In this document: positions 19,481 through 28,533 of the stretch, piece by piece | Layout: every line of letters starts with the position of its first letter | How positions within the stretch are numbered: the first letter of the stretch is position 1 | Assembly: GCF_902477725.1 (NCBI RefSeq) | Contig: NZ_CABSIF010000005.1 | Location: 124,001-188,000 of the forward strand | DNA length: 64,000 nt | Source of the DNA: an uncultured Desulfovibrio sp. | GTDB taxonomy: Bacteria > Desulfobacterota > Desulfovibrionia > Desulfovibrionales > Desulfovibrionaceae | Direction of reading: 5' to 3' | Notes under the pieces: model-generated | Database searches by the model: none | Told to the model about the DNA's origin: nothing | Seen by the model: the letters and a program-made list of their open reading frames with translations, nothing else | Translations under genes and position numbers: made by a program

Positions 19481-20265
19481 AAAATGCGTGCCTCACACCT
19501 TTTTCTATGACACTCCATATTACCCGCTCGCAATAAACTGCCCCCCGTAGGAAGTAACCGATCTGTTTGTATTCAAAAAATTCAAGCACAGCCTTATGAC
19601 CTGGAATTTTCCCATCCAGGCACATAGGTCGAATATTCTAAAAGCTGTTGCTGGTTCCAGGCCATTGCAGGTCATGAAGATTATTTCATTCAGCAGAATC
19701 TTGAATGCCCCACAAAAGAACGCATATTTAATGCTTTTTTTGTGGCATCCCAACTAGCTAGTGACGTGAATGAAGCGTTTTTGTGATCCATATTCCTTTC
19801 AGAAAAGCTCTCCGGCCTGACGGCGCTTAAGGAAATCTCATAATTCCATTCTCTGGTATTCTACTTGTTGATGTTACATTATCCTGTGAGTGCTTTTATC
19901 TGTAAATTATCATGTATTTTTAACGTGTTAAAGCATATGAACGAAAACCATATCCAGCAGTCTTCTAGCTAGTTGATCAATCTTAAAATTTTTACTGCTT
20001 TTCGGGCCGACAATCGAAAAATGCATTTTCTGCATCACCGCCTGTTGAAAAGTGATTCGCGGTGTCGTCCCTTGTTGCGCAGGACATCAGTTTTCGGTGG
20101 AAAGCTATACGACCCACTATCTTAAAAAGTTGTGCTCCTAGATTGTTCCTGAAAAAATGACTATGGTTGTTCGGATTGTACTCCTTGACAGCCCAATTGC
20201 ATTAAAGGCAATCTTGACAACGGTGACAGTCTATCAGATGCAACCTTTCATAAGGCTATACACAT
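19481..20265. other. Intergenic region with a possible decayed coding fragment
   Basis: About 785 bases without an intact gene. On the plus strand, about 19643-19786 reads as an open stretch of ~47 codons ending in TGA (C-W-F-Q-A-I-A-G-H-E-D-Y-F ... V-A-S-Q-L-A-S-D-V-N-E-A-F-L) that looks protein-like but has no start and no family I recognise. It may be the tail of a lost gene. The rest, including the region before the sigma-54 activator, shows no clear element. Confidence 0.35.
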
Positions 20266-22044
20266 ATGCTTTCTGATCTTCAGCCTTCAGTGCAATCATA
20301 CGCTGACGTCATTTCCAAAGTTACAGGTATTGACGTTGAAATTATGGACAGCAGTATGGTTCGTGTTGCTGGAACAGGCATATATGCCGACAAGGTGGGC
20401 GAGAGCCTTGCGCAGGCTGGAGAAGTGTACAAGGAGGTCATGCGGAGCCGCCAAACAGTGCTGGTTAAATCCCCACGGCACCATGAAATCTGCACCAACT
20501 GCCATAATCAGGATAACTGCCGCGAGCGTTTCTCTCTGGCGACCCCCATTGCCGATGCCGCAACCCTGCACGGCGTCATTGGCCTTGTCTGCTTCAACGA
20601 TGAAGACCGCGCCCGCGTGATGGCCTCACTGGACAGCTATTCCGCCTTCATTTCTTTTCTGGCCGACGGTCTGGCCCTGAAAATCGGCGAAAAAACGCAC
20701 CTCAGCCAGACCACGCGTATGCTCGACCTCATGCTTCAGGCCGTGGATATTCCAGGCCTTGGGCTTATTTTGTTCAACCGGGACGGTAGCCAGCTCTACG
20801 CCAACACCCCAGCTCGCGAATTTTTTGGTGAAACACAAGGCAAAAACCTTCAGTCTGGCGATATCCAGCCCTGCGGCAGCTCTGTATACGGCTACGAAGA
20901 ATTTGAGGTCAAAGCACCGGATGGGGTCGTGCATACGTTGCCAGGCCGAATGGTGCATCTGGATTGCGGGCAACACTACTCGGCCGACATGTTCGCCTTT
21001 GAGCTGCCCAAGAGGCTGGCGCGCCTGGCTGGCGACCTGAACTCCCACAGCGCGGCCTCGGGCTTTGATTCCATCATTGGCAGCTCCGGCCCCCTTGAAA
21101 GCCTGAAAACCAAGGCCATGCAGATTGCTGATTCCGGTTCAACGGTTCTGATCACCGGCGAATCCGGCACAGGCAAGGAGCTTTTGGCCCGGGCCATACA
21201 CAATGCCGGGCCGCGCAAAAATGCGCCGTTCATTGCCATTAACTGCGGCGGCATTCCTGATACGCTGCTTGAGAGCGAGCTTTTCGGCTATGTCAGCGGC
21301 GCATTTACGGGCGCCTCCAGCAAAGGGCGCATGGGAAAGTTTGAACTGGCCGAGGGCGGGGTTATTTTTCTGGACGAGATATCGGCCATGCCGCTTTACG
21401 TGCAGGTTAAACTACTGCGAGTTCTCCAGGAGCGCGTTGTCATCCGCCTTGGCTCCAACAGGCTTATCTCCGTCAATGTGCGCGTTATTGCCGCCAGTAA
21501 CGAAGACCTCCGCGACTGCATTGCGCGCAATGCCTTTCGCGAAGATCTTTTCTATCGGCTCAACGTCATTCCCCTCGATATGCCGCCATTACGGCAGCGT
21601 GTTGGGGATGTGCCCATTCTTGCCAACTTTTTTCTGGATAAATACTGCGCCCTGTTTCAAAAACGCCGCCCCCGGCTGAGATCGTCAGTGCAGCACCTGC
21701 TTGAGCAGTATCCCTGGCCGGGCAACGTGCGCGAACTGGAACACGTGGTGGAATACGCCGTCAACATGATGCCCGAAGACGGCACCATTGATATTGACTG
21801 TCTGCCAGCAAAGCTGCTGGACGACGTGCGCCGTCTGAAAACACCTGCCCCCCCAGCAGTGGAACAAGATCCCCCAATTTCAGGCGTGCAGCAGATCATT
21901 CCCTTGGCGCAAATGGAAGAACAGGCCATCCGTGCAGCATTAAATGTTTTTGGCACCAGCACTGCGGGCAAAAAAAAGGCAGCCCAGGCCTTGGGATTGA
22001 GCCTGGCGACCTTCTACCGCAAGCTTCATTCTTTCTCAAATTAA
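20266..22044 (+). CDS. ygeV: Sigma-54-dependent activator, YgeV type
   Basis: 592 residues, matching the length I recall for E. coli YgeV, which likewise precedes this catabolic cluster. The N-terminal sensor region carries three Cys (76, 79, 85: C-T-N-C...C) that could bind metal or sense redox, followed by a PAS-like segment (~150-250). The AAA+ domain has Walker A G-E-S-G-T-G-K-E (298-305), the sigma-54 contact loop G-A-F-T-G-A near 345 and Walker B V-I-F-L-D-E. A Fis-type HTH ends the protein (K-K-A-A-Q-A-L-G-L-S-L-A-T-F-Y-R-K-L). It is followed by a terminator and then a -24/-12 promoter, so control of the ygeX operon is very likely. The inducer is probably a purine or a pathway intermediate (inferred). 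Confidence 0.9.
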   Translation: MLSDLQPSVQSYADVISKVTGIDVEIMDSSMVRVAGTGIYADKVGESLAQAGEVYKEVMRSRQTVLVKSPRHHEICTNCHNQDNCRERFSLATPIADAATLHGVIGLVCFNDEDRARVMASLDSYSAFISFLADGLALKIGEKTHLSQTTRMLDLMLQAVDIPGLGLILFNRDGSQLYANTPAREFFGETQGKNLQSGDIQPCGSSVYGYEEFEVKAPDGVVHTLPGRMVHLDCGQHYSADMFAFELPKRLARLAGDLNSHSAASGFDSIIGSSGPLESLKTKAMQIADSGSTVLITGESGTGKELLARAIHNAGPRKNAPFIAINCGGIPDTLLESELFGYVSGAFTGASSKGRMGKFELAEGGVIFLDEISAMPLYVQVKLLRVLQERVVIRLGSNRLISVNVRVIAASNEDLRDCIARNAFREDLFYRLNVIPLDMPPLRQRVGDVPILANFFLDKYCALFQKRRPRLRSSVQHLLEQYPWPGNVRELEHVVEYAVNMMPEDGTIDIDCLPAKLLDDVRRLKTPAPPAVEQDPPISGVQQIIPLAQMEEQAIRAALNVFGTSTAGKKKAAQALGLSLATFYRKLHSFSN

Positions 22045-22057
22045 GAATTTTTCACAC

Positions 22058-22110
22058 AAGACTGCATCTCAATATGAGAATTTTCTCATTTTGAGAAGCA
22101 GTCTTTTTTT
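22058..22110 (+). terminator. Rho-independent terminator after ygeV, with an embedded palindrome
   Basis: Outer stem AAGACTGC (22058-22065) with GCAGTCTT (22098-22105), followed by a T-run. The inner stem contains the perfect palindrome TGAGAATTTTCTCA (22075-22088). It separates ygeV from the ygeX operon. The palindrome is also a candidate upstream activator site about 100 bases before the sigma-54 promoter. Confidence 0.75.
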
Positions 22111-22175
22111 ATTCCCCTCCCTCCGCATTCCTCCACTCCACAGTCATAATTGACATTTTTTTCACTTGCACAGTT

Positions 22176-22191
22176 TGGCCCTCTTTTTGCC
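22176..22191 (+). promoter_or_regulatory. Sigma-54 (-24/-12) promoter of the ygeX operon
   Basis: TGGCCCTCTTTTTGCC: GG at 22177-22178 and GC at 22189-22190, separated by exactly 10 bases as RpoN requires, with the T-tract typical before the -12 GC. It lies about 60 bases before the ygeX ATG and just downstream of the sigma-54 activator gene. Confidence 0.85.
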
Positions 22192-22250
22192 TAAAGAGTG
22201 ATGAAAGGCTTTGGCCGCACTTCACTGAAATCGTTACACGCGAGGGCAAC

Positions 22251-23468
22251 ATGTCTATCAGGATGCACCTGAATTCTTACCAAAAAACTCCCGGCACGGG
22301 CACCGATCTTTCGACATTATCCCCCTCGGTTGCCAAAAACGTGCGATCTTTCCACGCCACCTTCAAGGAATACGAACCCACGCCGCTGAACCGGTTGCCG
22401 GGGCTGGCCGCCGAGCTTGGGGTGAAAAACGTATTCGTCAAGGACGAATCCAAACGCTTCGGGCTTAACGCCTTCAAGGTGCTTGGCGGCTCTTACGCCA
22501 TGGGGCGCTACATTGCGGACAAAATACACCTGCCGCTGCAAAGTCTCACGCGTGCCAACCTTGATGCTCCCGAAGCAAAGGCCAAGGCTGGCGATATCAC
22601 CTTTATCACCACCACGGACGGCAATCACGGGCGCGGCCTCGCCTGGACGGCCCGTGAGCTGGGCTACAAGTGCATAGTCTTCATGCCCAAGGGATCGGAA
22701 GAAATCCGCAAGAACAATATTCTGGCCGAAGGCGCGCAGTGCACAGTGACCGACCTCAATTACGACGAGGCCGTGCGCATGAGCTGGGGCCTTGCCCAGG
22801 AAAACGGCTATGTGATGGTACAGGACACCGCCTGGGAAGGTTATGAAGAAATCCCCACCTGGATCATGCAGGGCTACATGACCCTTGCGACCGAAGCTCT
22901 TGAGCAGCTCAAGGCCATGGACGCCCTGCCCACGCACTGTTTCCTCCAGGCGGGCGTCGGTTCGTTTGCCGGTGCGGTTGTGGGCAGTCTGGTTGCCGCC
23001 CTGGGCGAAAAAGCCCCCAAGTTCATCATTGTGGAGCCGCACTCGGCCAACTGCATCTACAAGTCGGCCGTGGCAGGCGATGGCAAACCCCATACCGTGG
23101 GGGGCGACCTGCAAACCCTGATGGCCGGCCTTGCCTGCGGCGAGCCCAACACCATCAGCTGGGAAATCCTGCGCGACTACTCCACCGCCTACATTTCCTG
23201 CCCCGACTATGTGGCAGCCAACGGCATGCGCATTCTTGCCGCACCGCTCCGCGGCGACGCCCCCATTGTTTCGGGCGAATCCGGCGCTGTGACCACTGGT
23301 ATCGTGCAGTGGCTCATGAAGCACCCGGCAGCCGAAGCCCAGCGCATAGCCCTTGGGCTTGGCGAGGATTCCTCCGTGCTGCTCATCAGCACCGAGGGCA
23401 ATACAGCTCCTGAAGTTTACAAAAATGTTGTCTGGCTCGGGGCGCACCCCGACCTTGATCCGGCTTAG
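22251..23468 (+). CDS. ygeX: 2,3-diaminopropionate ammonia-lyase
   Basis: 405 residues, a fold-type II PLP enzyme. The Schiff-base Lys is Lys 76 in L-N-A-F-K-V-L-G-G. T-T-D-G-N-H-G-R-G and M-V-Q-D-T-A-W contain the two catalytic Asp residues of the family (Asp120 and Asp189 in E. coli numbering as I recall). It splits 2,3-diaminopropionate to pyruvate and two ammonia through 2-aminoacrylate. It is the first gene behind the sigma-54 promoter and the last chemical step of the purine route proposed for this cluster. Confidence 0.93.
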   Translation: MSIRMHLNSYQKTPGTGTDLSTLSPSVAKNVRSFHATFKEYEPTPLNRLPGLAAELGVKNVFVKDESKRFGLNAFKVLGGSYAMGRYIADKIHLPLQSLTRANLDAPEAKAKAGDITFITTTDGNHGRGLAWTARELGYKCIVFMPKGSEEIRKNNILAEGAQCTVTDLNYDEAVRMSWGLAQENGYVMVQDTAWEGYEEIPTWIMQGYMTLATEALEQLKAMDALPTHCFLQAGVGSFAGAVVGSLVAALGEKAPKFIIVEPHSANCIYKSAVAGDGKPHTVGGDLQTLMAGLACGEPNTISWEILRDYSTAYISCPDYVAANGMRILAAPLRGDAPIVSGESGAVTTGIVQWLMKHPAAEAQRIALGLGEDSSVLLISTEGNTAPEVYKNVVWLGAHPDLDPA

Positions 23469-23536
23469 CGCACCGCTGGTGCAACCCTTGCGCATGGCTC
23501 AGGACAAAAATCTGCTTTCACCTAAGGAGAAAACCA

Positions 23537-24745
23537 ATGGATTTCGCCAAGATCACTGAACTCAGCAAAAAATACGAACCTCAGATGACGCGCTTTCTGC
23601 GCGACATGATCGCCATTCCTTCCGAAAGCTGCCAGGAAGAAGCCGTCGTCAAGCGCATCAAGCAGGAAATGGAAGCCGTGGGCTTTGACCGCGTGGAAAT
23701 CGACAAGATGGGCAACGTCATCGGCTACATGGGCAACGGACCGCGCCTTGTCGCCTTTGACGCGCACATCGACACTGTGGGCATTGGTGAACGCGCCAAC
23801 TGGACCTTCGATCCCTACCAGGGATACGAAGACACCGAAACCATCGGCGGCCGGGGCGCTTCCGACCAGGAAGGCGGTATGGCTTCAATGGTTTACGGCG
23901 CGCGGATCATGAAAGAACTGGGCATTATCCCCGCTGACGTTACCGTGGCCATGGTCGGCACTGTACAAGAAGAAGACTGCGATGGCCTGTGCTGGCAGTA
24001 CCTTATCAAGGAACACGGCCTCAAACCCGAATTTGTGGTTTCCACTGAACCCACCGACGGCGGCATTTACCGTGGTCAGCGCGGCCGCATGGAAATCCGC
24101 GTGGATGTGCGCGGTGTCTCCTGCCACGGCTCCGCCCCCGAACGTGGCGACAACGCCATCTTCCGCATGGGGCATATTCTCACCGAGCTGGAAGAGCTGC
24201 ACAAAAAGCTGCAGGACGACCCATTCCTCGGCAAGGGTTCGCTGACTGTTTCGCAGATTTTCTACTCCTCCCCTTCGCGCTGCGCCGTGGCCGACGGCTG
24301 CTCCATTTCCATCGACCGCCGCCTGACCATGGGCGAAGACAAGGATCTTGCCCTCGGCCAGATACGCGACCTGCCTTCCGTGCGCGCCGCTGGCGACCTT
24401 GTGAAGGTGTCCATGTACACCTACGAGGCTCCCTCATGGACCGGCCTTGTATACCCCACAGACTGCTACTTCCCCACCTGGGTACTGCCCCAGGATCACG
24501 TTGTCTGCAAATCCGCTGAAGAAGCGTACCGCAACCTCTTTGGCAAGGAAGGCCGCACCGACAAGTGGACCTTCTCCACCAACGGCGTGTCCATCATGGG
24601 CATGTTCGGCATCCCGGTAGTGGGCTTTGGCCCTGGCAAAGAAAAGGAAGCGCACGCCCCCAATGAAAAAACCTGGAAGGAAGATCTCGTGCGCTGCGCC
24701 GCCCTCTACGCCGCCCTTCCGGCCACCTACGCACAAAAAGGATAA
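23537..24745 (+). CDS. ygeY: M20-family metallohydrolase YgeY
   Basis: 402 residues, an M20/ArgE-DapE-type hydrolase. Metal ligands are visible as A-H-I-D-T-V, G-A-S-D-Q-E-G-G, Q-E-E-D-C-D-G (catalytic Glu and ligand) and S-T-E-P-T, with the last His in E-A-H-A-P-N-E. The dimerisation domain sits in the middle (~180-300). AAGGAG precedes the ATG. In purine clusters of this kind it is thought to hydrolyse a ureido or acyl group on the way to diaminopropionate; the exact substrate is not shown by sequence. Four bases separate it from the carbamate kinase gene. Confidence 0.9.
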   Translation: MDFAKITELSKKYEPQMTRFLRDMIAIPSESCQEEAVVKRIKQEMEAVGFDRVEIDKMGNVIGYMGNGPRLVAFDAHIDTVGIGERANWTFDPYQGYEDTETIGGRGASDQEGGMASMVYGARIMKELGIIPADVTVAMVGTVQEEDCDGLCWQYLIKEHGLKPEFVVSTEPTDGGIYRGQRGRMEIRVDVRGVSCHGSAPERGDNAIFRMGHILTELEELHKKLQDDPFLGKGSLTVSQIFYSSPSRCAVADGCSISIDRRLTMGEDKDLALGQIRDLPSVRAAGDLVKVSMYTYEAPSWTGLVYPTDCYFPTWVLPQDHVVCKSAEEAYRNLFGKEGRTDKWTFSTNGVSIMGMFGIPVVGFGPGKEKEAHAPNEKTWKEDLVRCAALYAALPATYAQKG

Positions 24746-24749
24746 CCCC

Positions 24750-25712
24750 ATGAGCGCCACGCAAAGGGATCTTGTCGTCATCGCCATAGGTGGCAACTCG
24801 CTTATCAGCGCGCGCGATAAAAAAAGCGTCACGGATCAGTATGATGCCATCTGTACCACAGTGGCCCATATAGCGGACGTTATCGAGTCGGGCCGCAGGG
24901 TGGTTATTACCCACGGCAACGGCCCGCAGGTGGGGTTTATCCTGCTGAGGTCAGAAATAGCACGCAAAAGCAACGGATTGCATTCCGTACCGCTGGTTTC
25001 GTGCGTTGCCGACACGCAGGGGGCCATTGGCTGGCAGATCCAGCAGGCCCTTACCAACGAGCTTGCGGCACGCAAGCATCAGGGGCGCGTTGTCAGCCTT
25101 GTCACCCAGGTGAGGGTAAACGCCGATGACCCCGGCTTTACCAACCCCGACAAGTTCGTTGGGGAATTCTACGATGCGGAAGACCTGCCTGCACTGCGCG
25201 AGCAGAATCCCCAGTGGGAACTCAAGGAAGACCCGGGCCGGGGCTGGCGGCGCGTGGTTCCCAGTCCTGCGCCGGTGGAAATTGTGGAGCTGGATGCCAT
25301 CCGCGCCCTGCTCAATGATGGATTCAATCTGGTGACTGTGGGCGGCGGCGGCATCCCGGTGGTGGATCAGGGCAACGGCGCGCTGCGCGGCGTTGACGCC
25401 GTTATCGACAAAGATCTGGCCTCGCGCCTGCTTGCCAACGCCCTTGGGGCTGGCACGCTGATCATTTCCACAGGTGTGGAAAAGGTCTGCGTCAATTTTG
25501 GCAAACCAGATCAAAAAGCCCTTGGGCAGACAACAGCCGCCGAAATGCAGGCCTATTACGATCAGGGGCAGTTCCCGGCTGGCAGCATGGGGCCCAAAGT
25601 CAAGGCGGCTCTGGATTTCCTGGCCGCTGGCGGGGAAAGGGTGATCATTACCAGCCCAGAGCACCTCAAGGCCGCCATCAACAATCAGGGCGGCACCCAC
25701 ATTGTGCCTTAA
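24750..25712 (+). CDS. yqeA: Carbamate kinase (YqeA/ArcC family)
   Basis: 320 residues starting at M-S-A-T-Q-R-D, four bases after ygeY; the longer upstream frame overlaps ygeY and is ignored. Family motifs are V-V-I-A-I-G-G-N-S-L at the N-terminus, H-G-N-G-P-Q-V-G, G-G-G-G-I-P-V and the C-terminal E-R-V-I-I-T-S-P. It makes ATP from ADP and carbamoyl phosphate, yielding carbamate that falls apart to ammonia and CO2. Together with YgeW it is the probable ATP-yielding step of the pathway. Confidence 0.93.
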   Translation: MSATQRDLVVIAIGGNSLISARDKKSVTDQYDAICTTVAHIADVIESGRRVVITHGNGPQVGFILLRSEIARKSNGLHSVPLVSCVADTQGAIGWQIQQALTNELAARKHQGRVVSLVTQVRVNADDPGFTNPDKFVGEFYDAEDLPALREQNPQWELKEDPGRGWRRVVPSPAPVEIVELDAIRALLNDGFNLVTVGGGGIPVVDQGNGALRGVDAVIDKDLASRLLANALGAGTLIISTGVEKVCVNFGKPDQKALGQTTAAEMQAYYDQGQFPAGSMGPKVKAALDFLAAGGERVIITSPEHLKAAINNQGGTHIVP

Positions 25713-25781
25713 CGCCGCCCGGTAACTCGGCCGCAGACCAAACAAACACAGATACCACTTACCGATTTGCAGGAGAATCCC

Positions 25782-26978
25782 ATGGACCGTACCGGTATTC
25801 GCGAACACATCAAGTGCCTTTCCAAATTGAACTTCAAAAACATGTACATGAAGGACTTTCTGGAAACATGGCACAAGAGCGACGACGAAATTGCCGCCAC
25901 CTTCGCAGTTGCCGACATTCTGCGTGGCCTGCGCACCAACAATGTTTCCACGCGCATTTTTGATTCCGGGCTGGGCATCTCCCTGTTCCGCGACAATTCC
26001 ACCCGTACCCGCTTTTCTTTTGCCTCGGCCTGCAACCTGCTGGGCCTGACCGTACAGGATCTTGATGAAGGCAAATCGCAGATAGCCCACGGCGAAACCG
26101 TGCGCGAAACCGCCAACATGGTGTCCTTCATGGCAGAAACCGTGGGCATTCGCGACGACATGTTCATCGGCAAGGGCAATACCTACATGCGTGAAGTGGC
26201 CGGGGCCCTGCAGGAAGGCTTTGACGAGGGAGTGCTGGAACAGCGCCCCACCATCGTTGATCTGCAGTGCGATATCGACCACCCCACCCAGTGCATGGCC
26301 GACATGCTGCACATCATCAACCACTTTGGCGGCGTGGAGAAACTCAAAGGCAAAAAAGTCGCCATGACCTGGGCCTACTCCCCTTCCTACGGCAAGCCCC
26401 TTTCTGTTCCCCAGGGCGTTATCGGCCTCATGACCCGCTTTGGCATGGATGTGACGCTGGCGCACCCCGAAGGCTATGAAGTTATGCCCGAAGTGGAAGC
26501 CATTGCCGCAGAAAACGCCAAGGCTTCCGGTTGCACATACAGCCGCACCAACTCCATGGAAGAAGCCTTTGCCGGAGCCGACATTGTCTACCCCAAGAGC
26601 TGGGCTCCCTTTGCCGCCATGGAAAAACGCTCGGCCCTCTACGAGCAGAACGACCACGACGGCATCAAAAAGCTTGAAAAAGAACTGCTGACCCAGAATG
26701 CCAACTACAAGAGCTGGGAATGCACAGAAAAACTCATGGCTACCACCAACAAGGGCAATGCCCTGTACCTGCACTGCCTGCCCGCCGATATCACCGGTGT
26801 TTCGTGCAAGGAAGGCGAAGTGGAAGCCAGCGTGTTCGATCGTTACCGTGCGCCCCTTTACCTTGAGGCCAGCTACAAGCCCTACATCATCGCCGCAATG
26901 ATCCTGTTGGCGCGCAAGGCTGATCCCTCTGACACCCTCATGCGTCTGCTGGAATCGGGCAGCCCTCGCATCCGCTAG
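25782..26978 (+). CDS. ygeW: Knotted carbamoyltransferase YgeW
   Basis: 398 residues from the ATG after GGAGAATCCC. It has the carbamoyl-phosphate-binding F-R-D-N-S-T-R-T-R-F near residue 70, H-P-T-Q-C in the middle and H-C-L-P-A-D-I near the end. It belongs to the aspartate/ornithine carbamoyltransferase superfamily, YgeW branch, whose physiological acceptor is not ornithine. Running in the phosphorolytic direction it would release carbamoyl phosphate from a ureido intermediate for the carbamate kinase directly upstream. In E. coli ygeW precedes ygeX; here it follows the kinase gene, a local rearrangement. Confidence 0.92.
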   Translation: MDRTGIREHIKCLSKLNFKNMYMKDFLETWHKSDDEIAATFAVADILRGLRTNNVSTRIFDSGLGISLFRDNSTRTRFSFASACNLLGLTVQDLDEGKSQIAHGETVRETANMVSFMAETVGIRDDMFIGKGNTYMREVAGALQEGFDEGVLEQRPTIVDLQCDIDHPTQCMADMLHIINHFGGVEKLKGKKVAMTWAYSPSYGKPLSVPQGVIGLMTRFGMDVTLAHPEGYEVMPEVEAIAAENAKASGCTYSRTNSMEEAFAGADIVYPKSWAPFAAMEKRSALYEQNDHDGIKKLEKELLTQNANYKSWECTEKLMATTNKGNALYLHCLPADITGVSCKEGEVEASVFDRYRAPLYLEASYKPYIIAAMILLARKADPSDTLMRLLESGSPRIR

Positions 26979-26990
26979 GTACAACCCGCG

Positions 26991-27021
26991 GCCCCGGGGG
27001 GAATACCCCACTCCCCGGGGC
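26991..27021. other. GC-rich hairpin between ygeW and hyuA
   Basis: GCCCCGGGG (26991-26999) and CCCCGGGGC (27013-27021) form a perfect 9-bp stem with a 13-nt loop in the 90-base gap. No T-run follows. It may tune expression of the distal operon or protect the upstream message. Confidence 0.5.
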
Positions 27022-27068
27022 TGTAAACCATTTCGTAGCGCCAGCGCGGCAACAACAGGAGTAAGGCT

Positions 27069-28451
27069 TTGAAAATCCTTATCCGCAACGGAACAGTTGT
27101 TACTCCCACAGGTATTCATAAGACTGACCTGCTGCTTGCCGATGGCCTTATCGCGGAAGTGAACGAAAACCTGTCGTGCGGCGATGCCAACGTCATAGAC
27201 GCTTCAGGCAAGCTCTTGCTGCCCGGCGGTGTGGATGTGCATACCCACGTTACGCTCAATCCCGATGCCGCGACTGGCTCCGACATTTACTTTACGGCAA
27301 CGCGCGCAGCCCTGATGGGCGGCACCACAAGCATTGTGGAGCACATGGGCTTTACGCCGCAGGGACGTAGCGTAACCGAACAAATGTACCTCTACGAAAA
27401 CCTGGCTGCCGGACAGTCCTCCGCAGACTACGGATTCCACGGACTGATCCAGAGTTCGGACAACAATTTTTTCCCTCTGCTGCGCGCCTTTGCCGAACGC
27501 GGCATGACCTCGGTCAAAGCCTACATGACCTACGCCCAGCGCTGCTGCGACGGTCAACTCTCTGCCCTGCTGAAAGCCTGCGCCGAACAGGGAATCCTGC
27601 TGGCCGTGCATGCCGAAGACCATCATTGCATACAAAATGGTCTGGCGGCCTGCTCCTCGCCCGGTCACGGCGACCCCATATGGCATGCCAGAAGCCGTCC
27701 CCCGGAGTGCGAAGCCGCTGCCGTGCAACGCCTGCTGCGCATTGCCGCAGATGCGGGCGAGGCTCCCGTGTACATCGTGCATCTTTCCACCGCATCCGCC
27801 CTCTCAATCATACGCAAGGCACGTGAGGCGGGGCAACGCAACATCTTTGTGGAGACATGCACCCAGTACCTCACCCTCACAGAAGACCGTTATTCTGATC
27901 CCGTTTCCGGTGTGCAGTACATCCTGTCGCCTCCCTTGCGCAAACAGGAAGATGTGGACGCCCTTTGGGCCGGATTGCGCGATGGGCACATCCAGACTGT
28001 TGCCACGGATCATTGCTCGTTCTCCCTGGCCGAAAAAAACCGGGGGTTGGGCGACTTTACCCGCTGCCCTGGCGGCGCCCCGGGCATTGAAGAACGCGTC
28101 GCCCTTCTGTTCAGCGAGGGGGTCGGCAAGGGGCGGCTGAGCCTCCAACGCTTTGTGGAAGTCATGTCCGCCAACCCGGCAAAACTTATGGGCCTCTATC
28201 CACGCAAAGGAGCGCTCCAACCCGGCGCGGACGCGGATATCATCATGCTTGACCCACAAGAGGACGGCATCTTGAGCGCCAGCAATCTGCACGGCCCGTG
28301 GGGCTATACCCTTTACGAAGGCGTGCCCGTCAAGGGTTCGGTAGAAATGGTTTTTCTCCGTGGAACATGCGTGGTTCACAATGGATTTTTTCTGGGTCAG
28401 CGCGGTGATGGAAGTCTGCTGTGCCGTCAACGCTTCATGGAGGCGCATTGA
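27069..28451 (+). CDS. hyuA: D-hydantoinase / dihydropyrimidinase-type amidohydrolase
   Basis: 460 residues. It begins with TTG; CAGGAG eight bases upstream and the immediate family start K-I-L-I-R-N-G-T-V-V decide this start. Binuclear metal site residues are V-H-T-H-V near 60, the Lys to be carboxylated in V-K-A-Y-M-T-Y near 150, H-A-E-D-H near 180, H-L-S-T-A-S near 240 and the final Asp in A-T-D-H-C-S-F near 315. All ligands are present, so it should be active. Known family members open cyclic imides such as hydantoins and dihydropyrimidines; here a ring-opening step on a purine-derived cyclic ureide is inferred. Confidence 0.92.
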   Translation: MKILIRNGTVVTPTGIHKTDLLLADGLIAEVNENLSCGDANVIDASGKLLLPGGVDVHTHVTLNPDAATGSDIYFTATRAALMGGTTSIVEHMGFTPQGRSVTEQMYLYENLAAGQSSADYGFHGLIQSSDNNFFPLLRAFAERGMTSVKAYMTYAQRCCDGQLSALLKACAEQGILLAVHAEDHHCIQNGLAACSSPGHGDPIWHARSRPPECEAAAVQRLLRIAADAGEAPVYIVHLSTASALSIIRKAREAGQRNIFVETCTQYLTLTEDRYSDPVSGVQYILSPPLRKQEDVDALWAGLRDGHIQTVATDHCSFSLAEKNRGLGDFTRCPGGAPGIEERVALLFSEGVGKGRLSLQRFVEVMSANPAKLMGLYPRKGALQPGADADIIMLDPQEDGILSASNLHGPWGYTLYEGVPVKGSVEMVFLRGTCVVHNGFFLGQRGDGSLLCRQRFMEAH

Positions 28452-28533
28452 TCTGGTGAATTTTCTGGGGCGGCGCATGCGGCCTGAAGTACAACTGACA
28501 ACGGCCAACGGCAGGATAATAAGGAGCCATTCC

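Noticed and set aside
22317..23495. 392-codon minus-strand ORF over ygeX
   Set aside because: Shadow of a well-conserved PLP enzyme.
24951..27119. 722-codon minus-strand ORF across carbamate kinase, ygeW and the hyuA start
   Set aside because: GC-rich codon shadow of recognised genes on the other strand.
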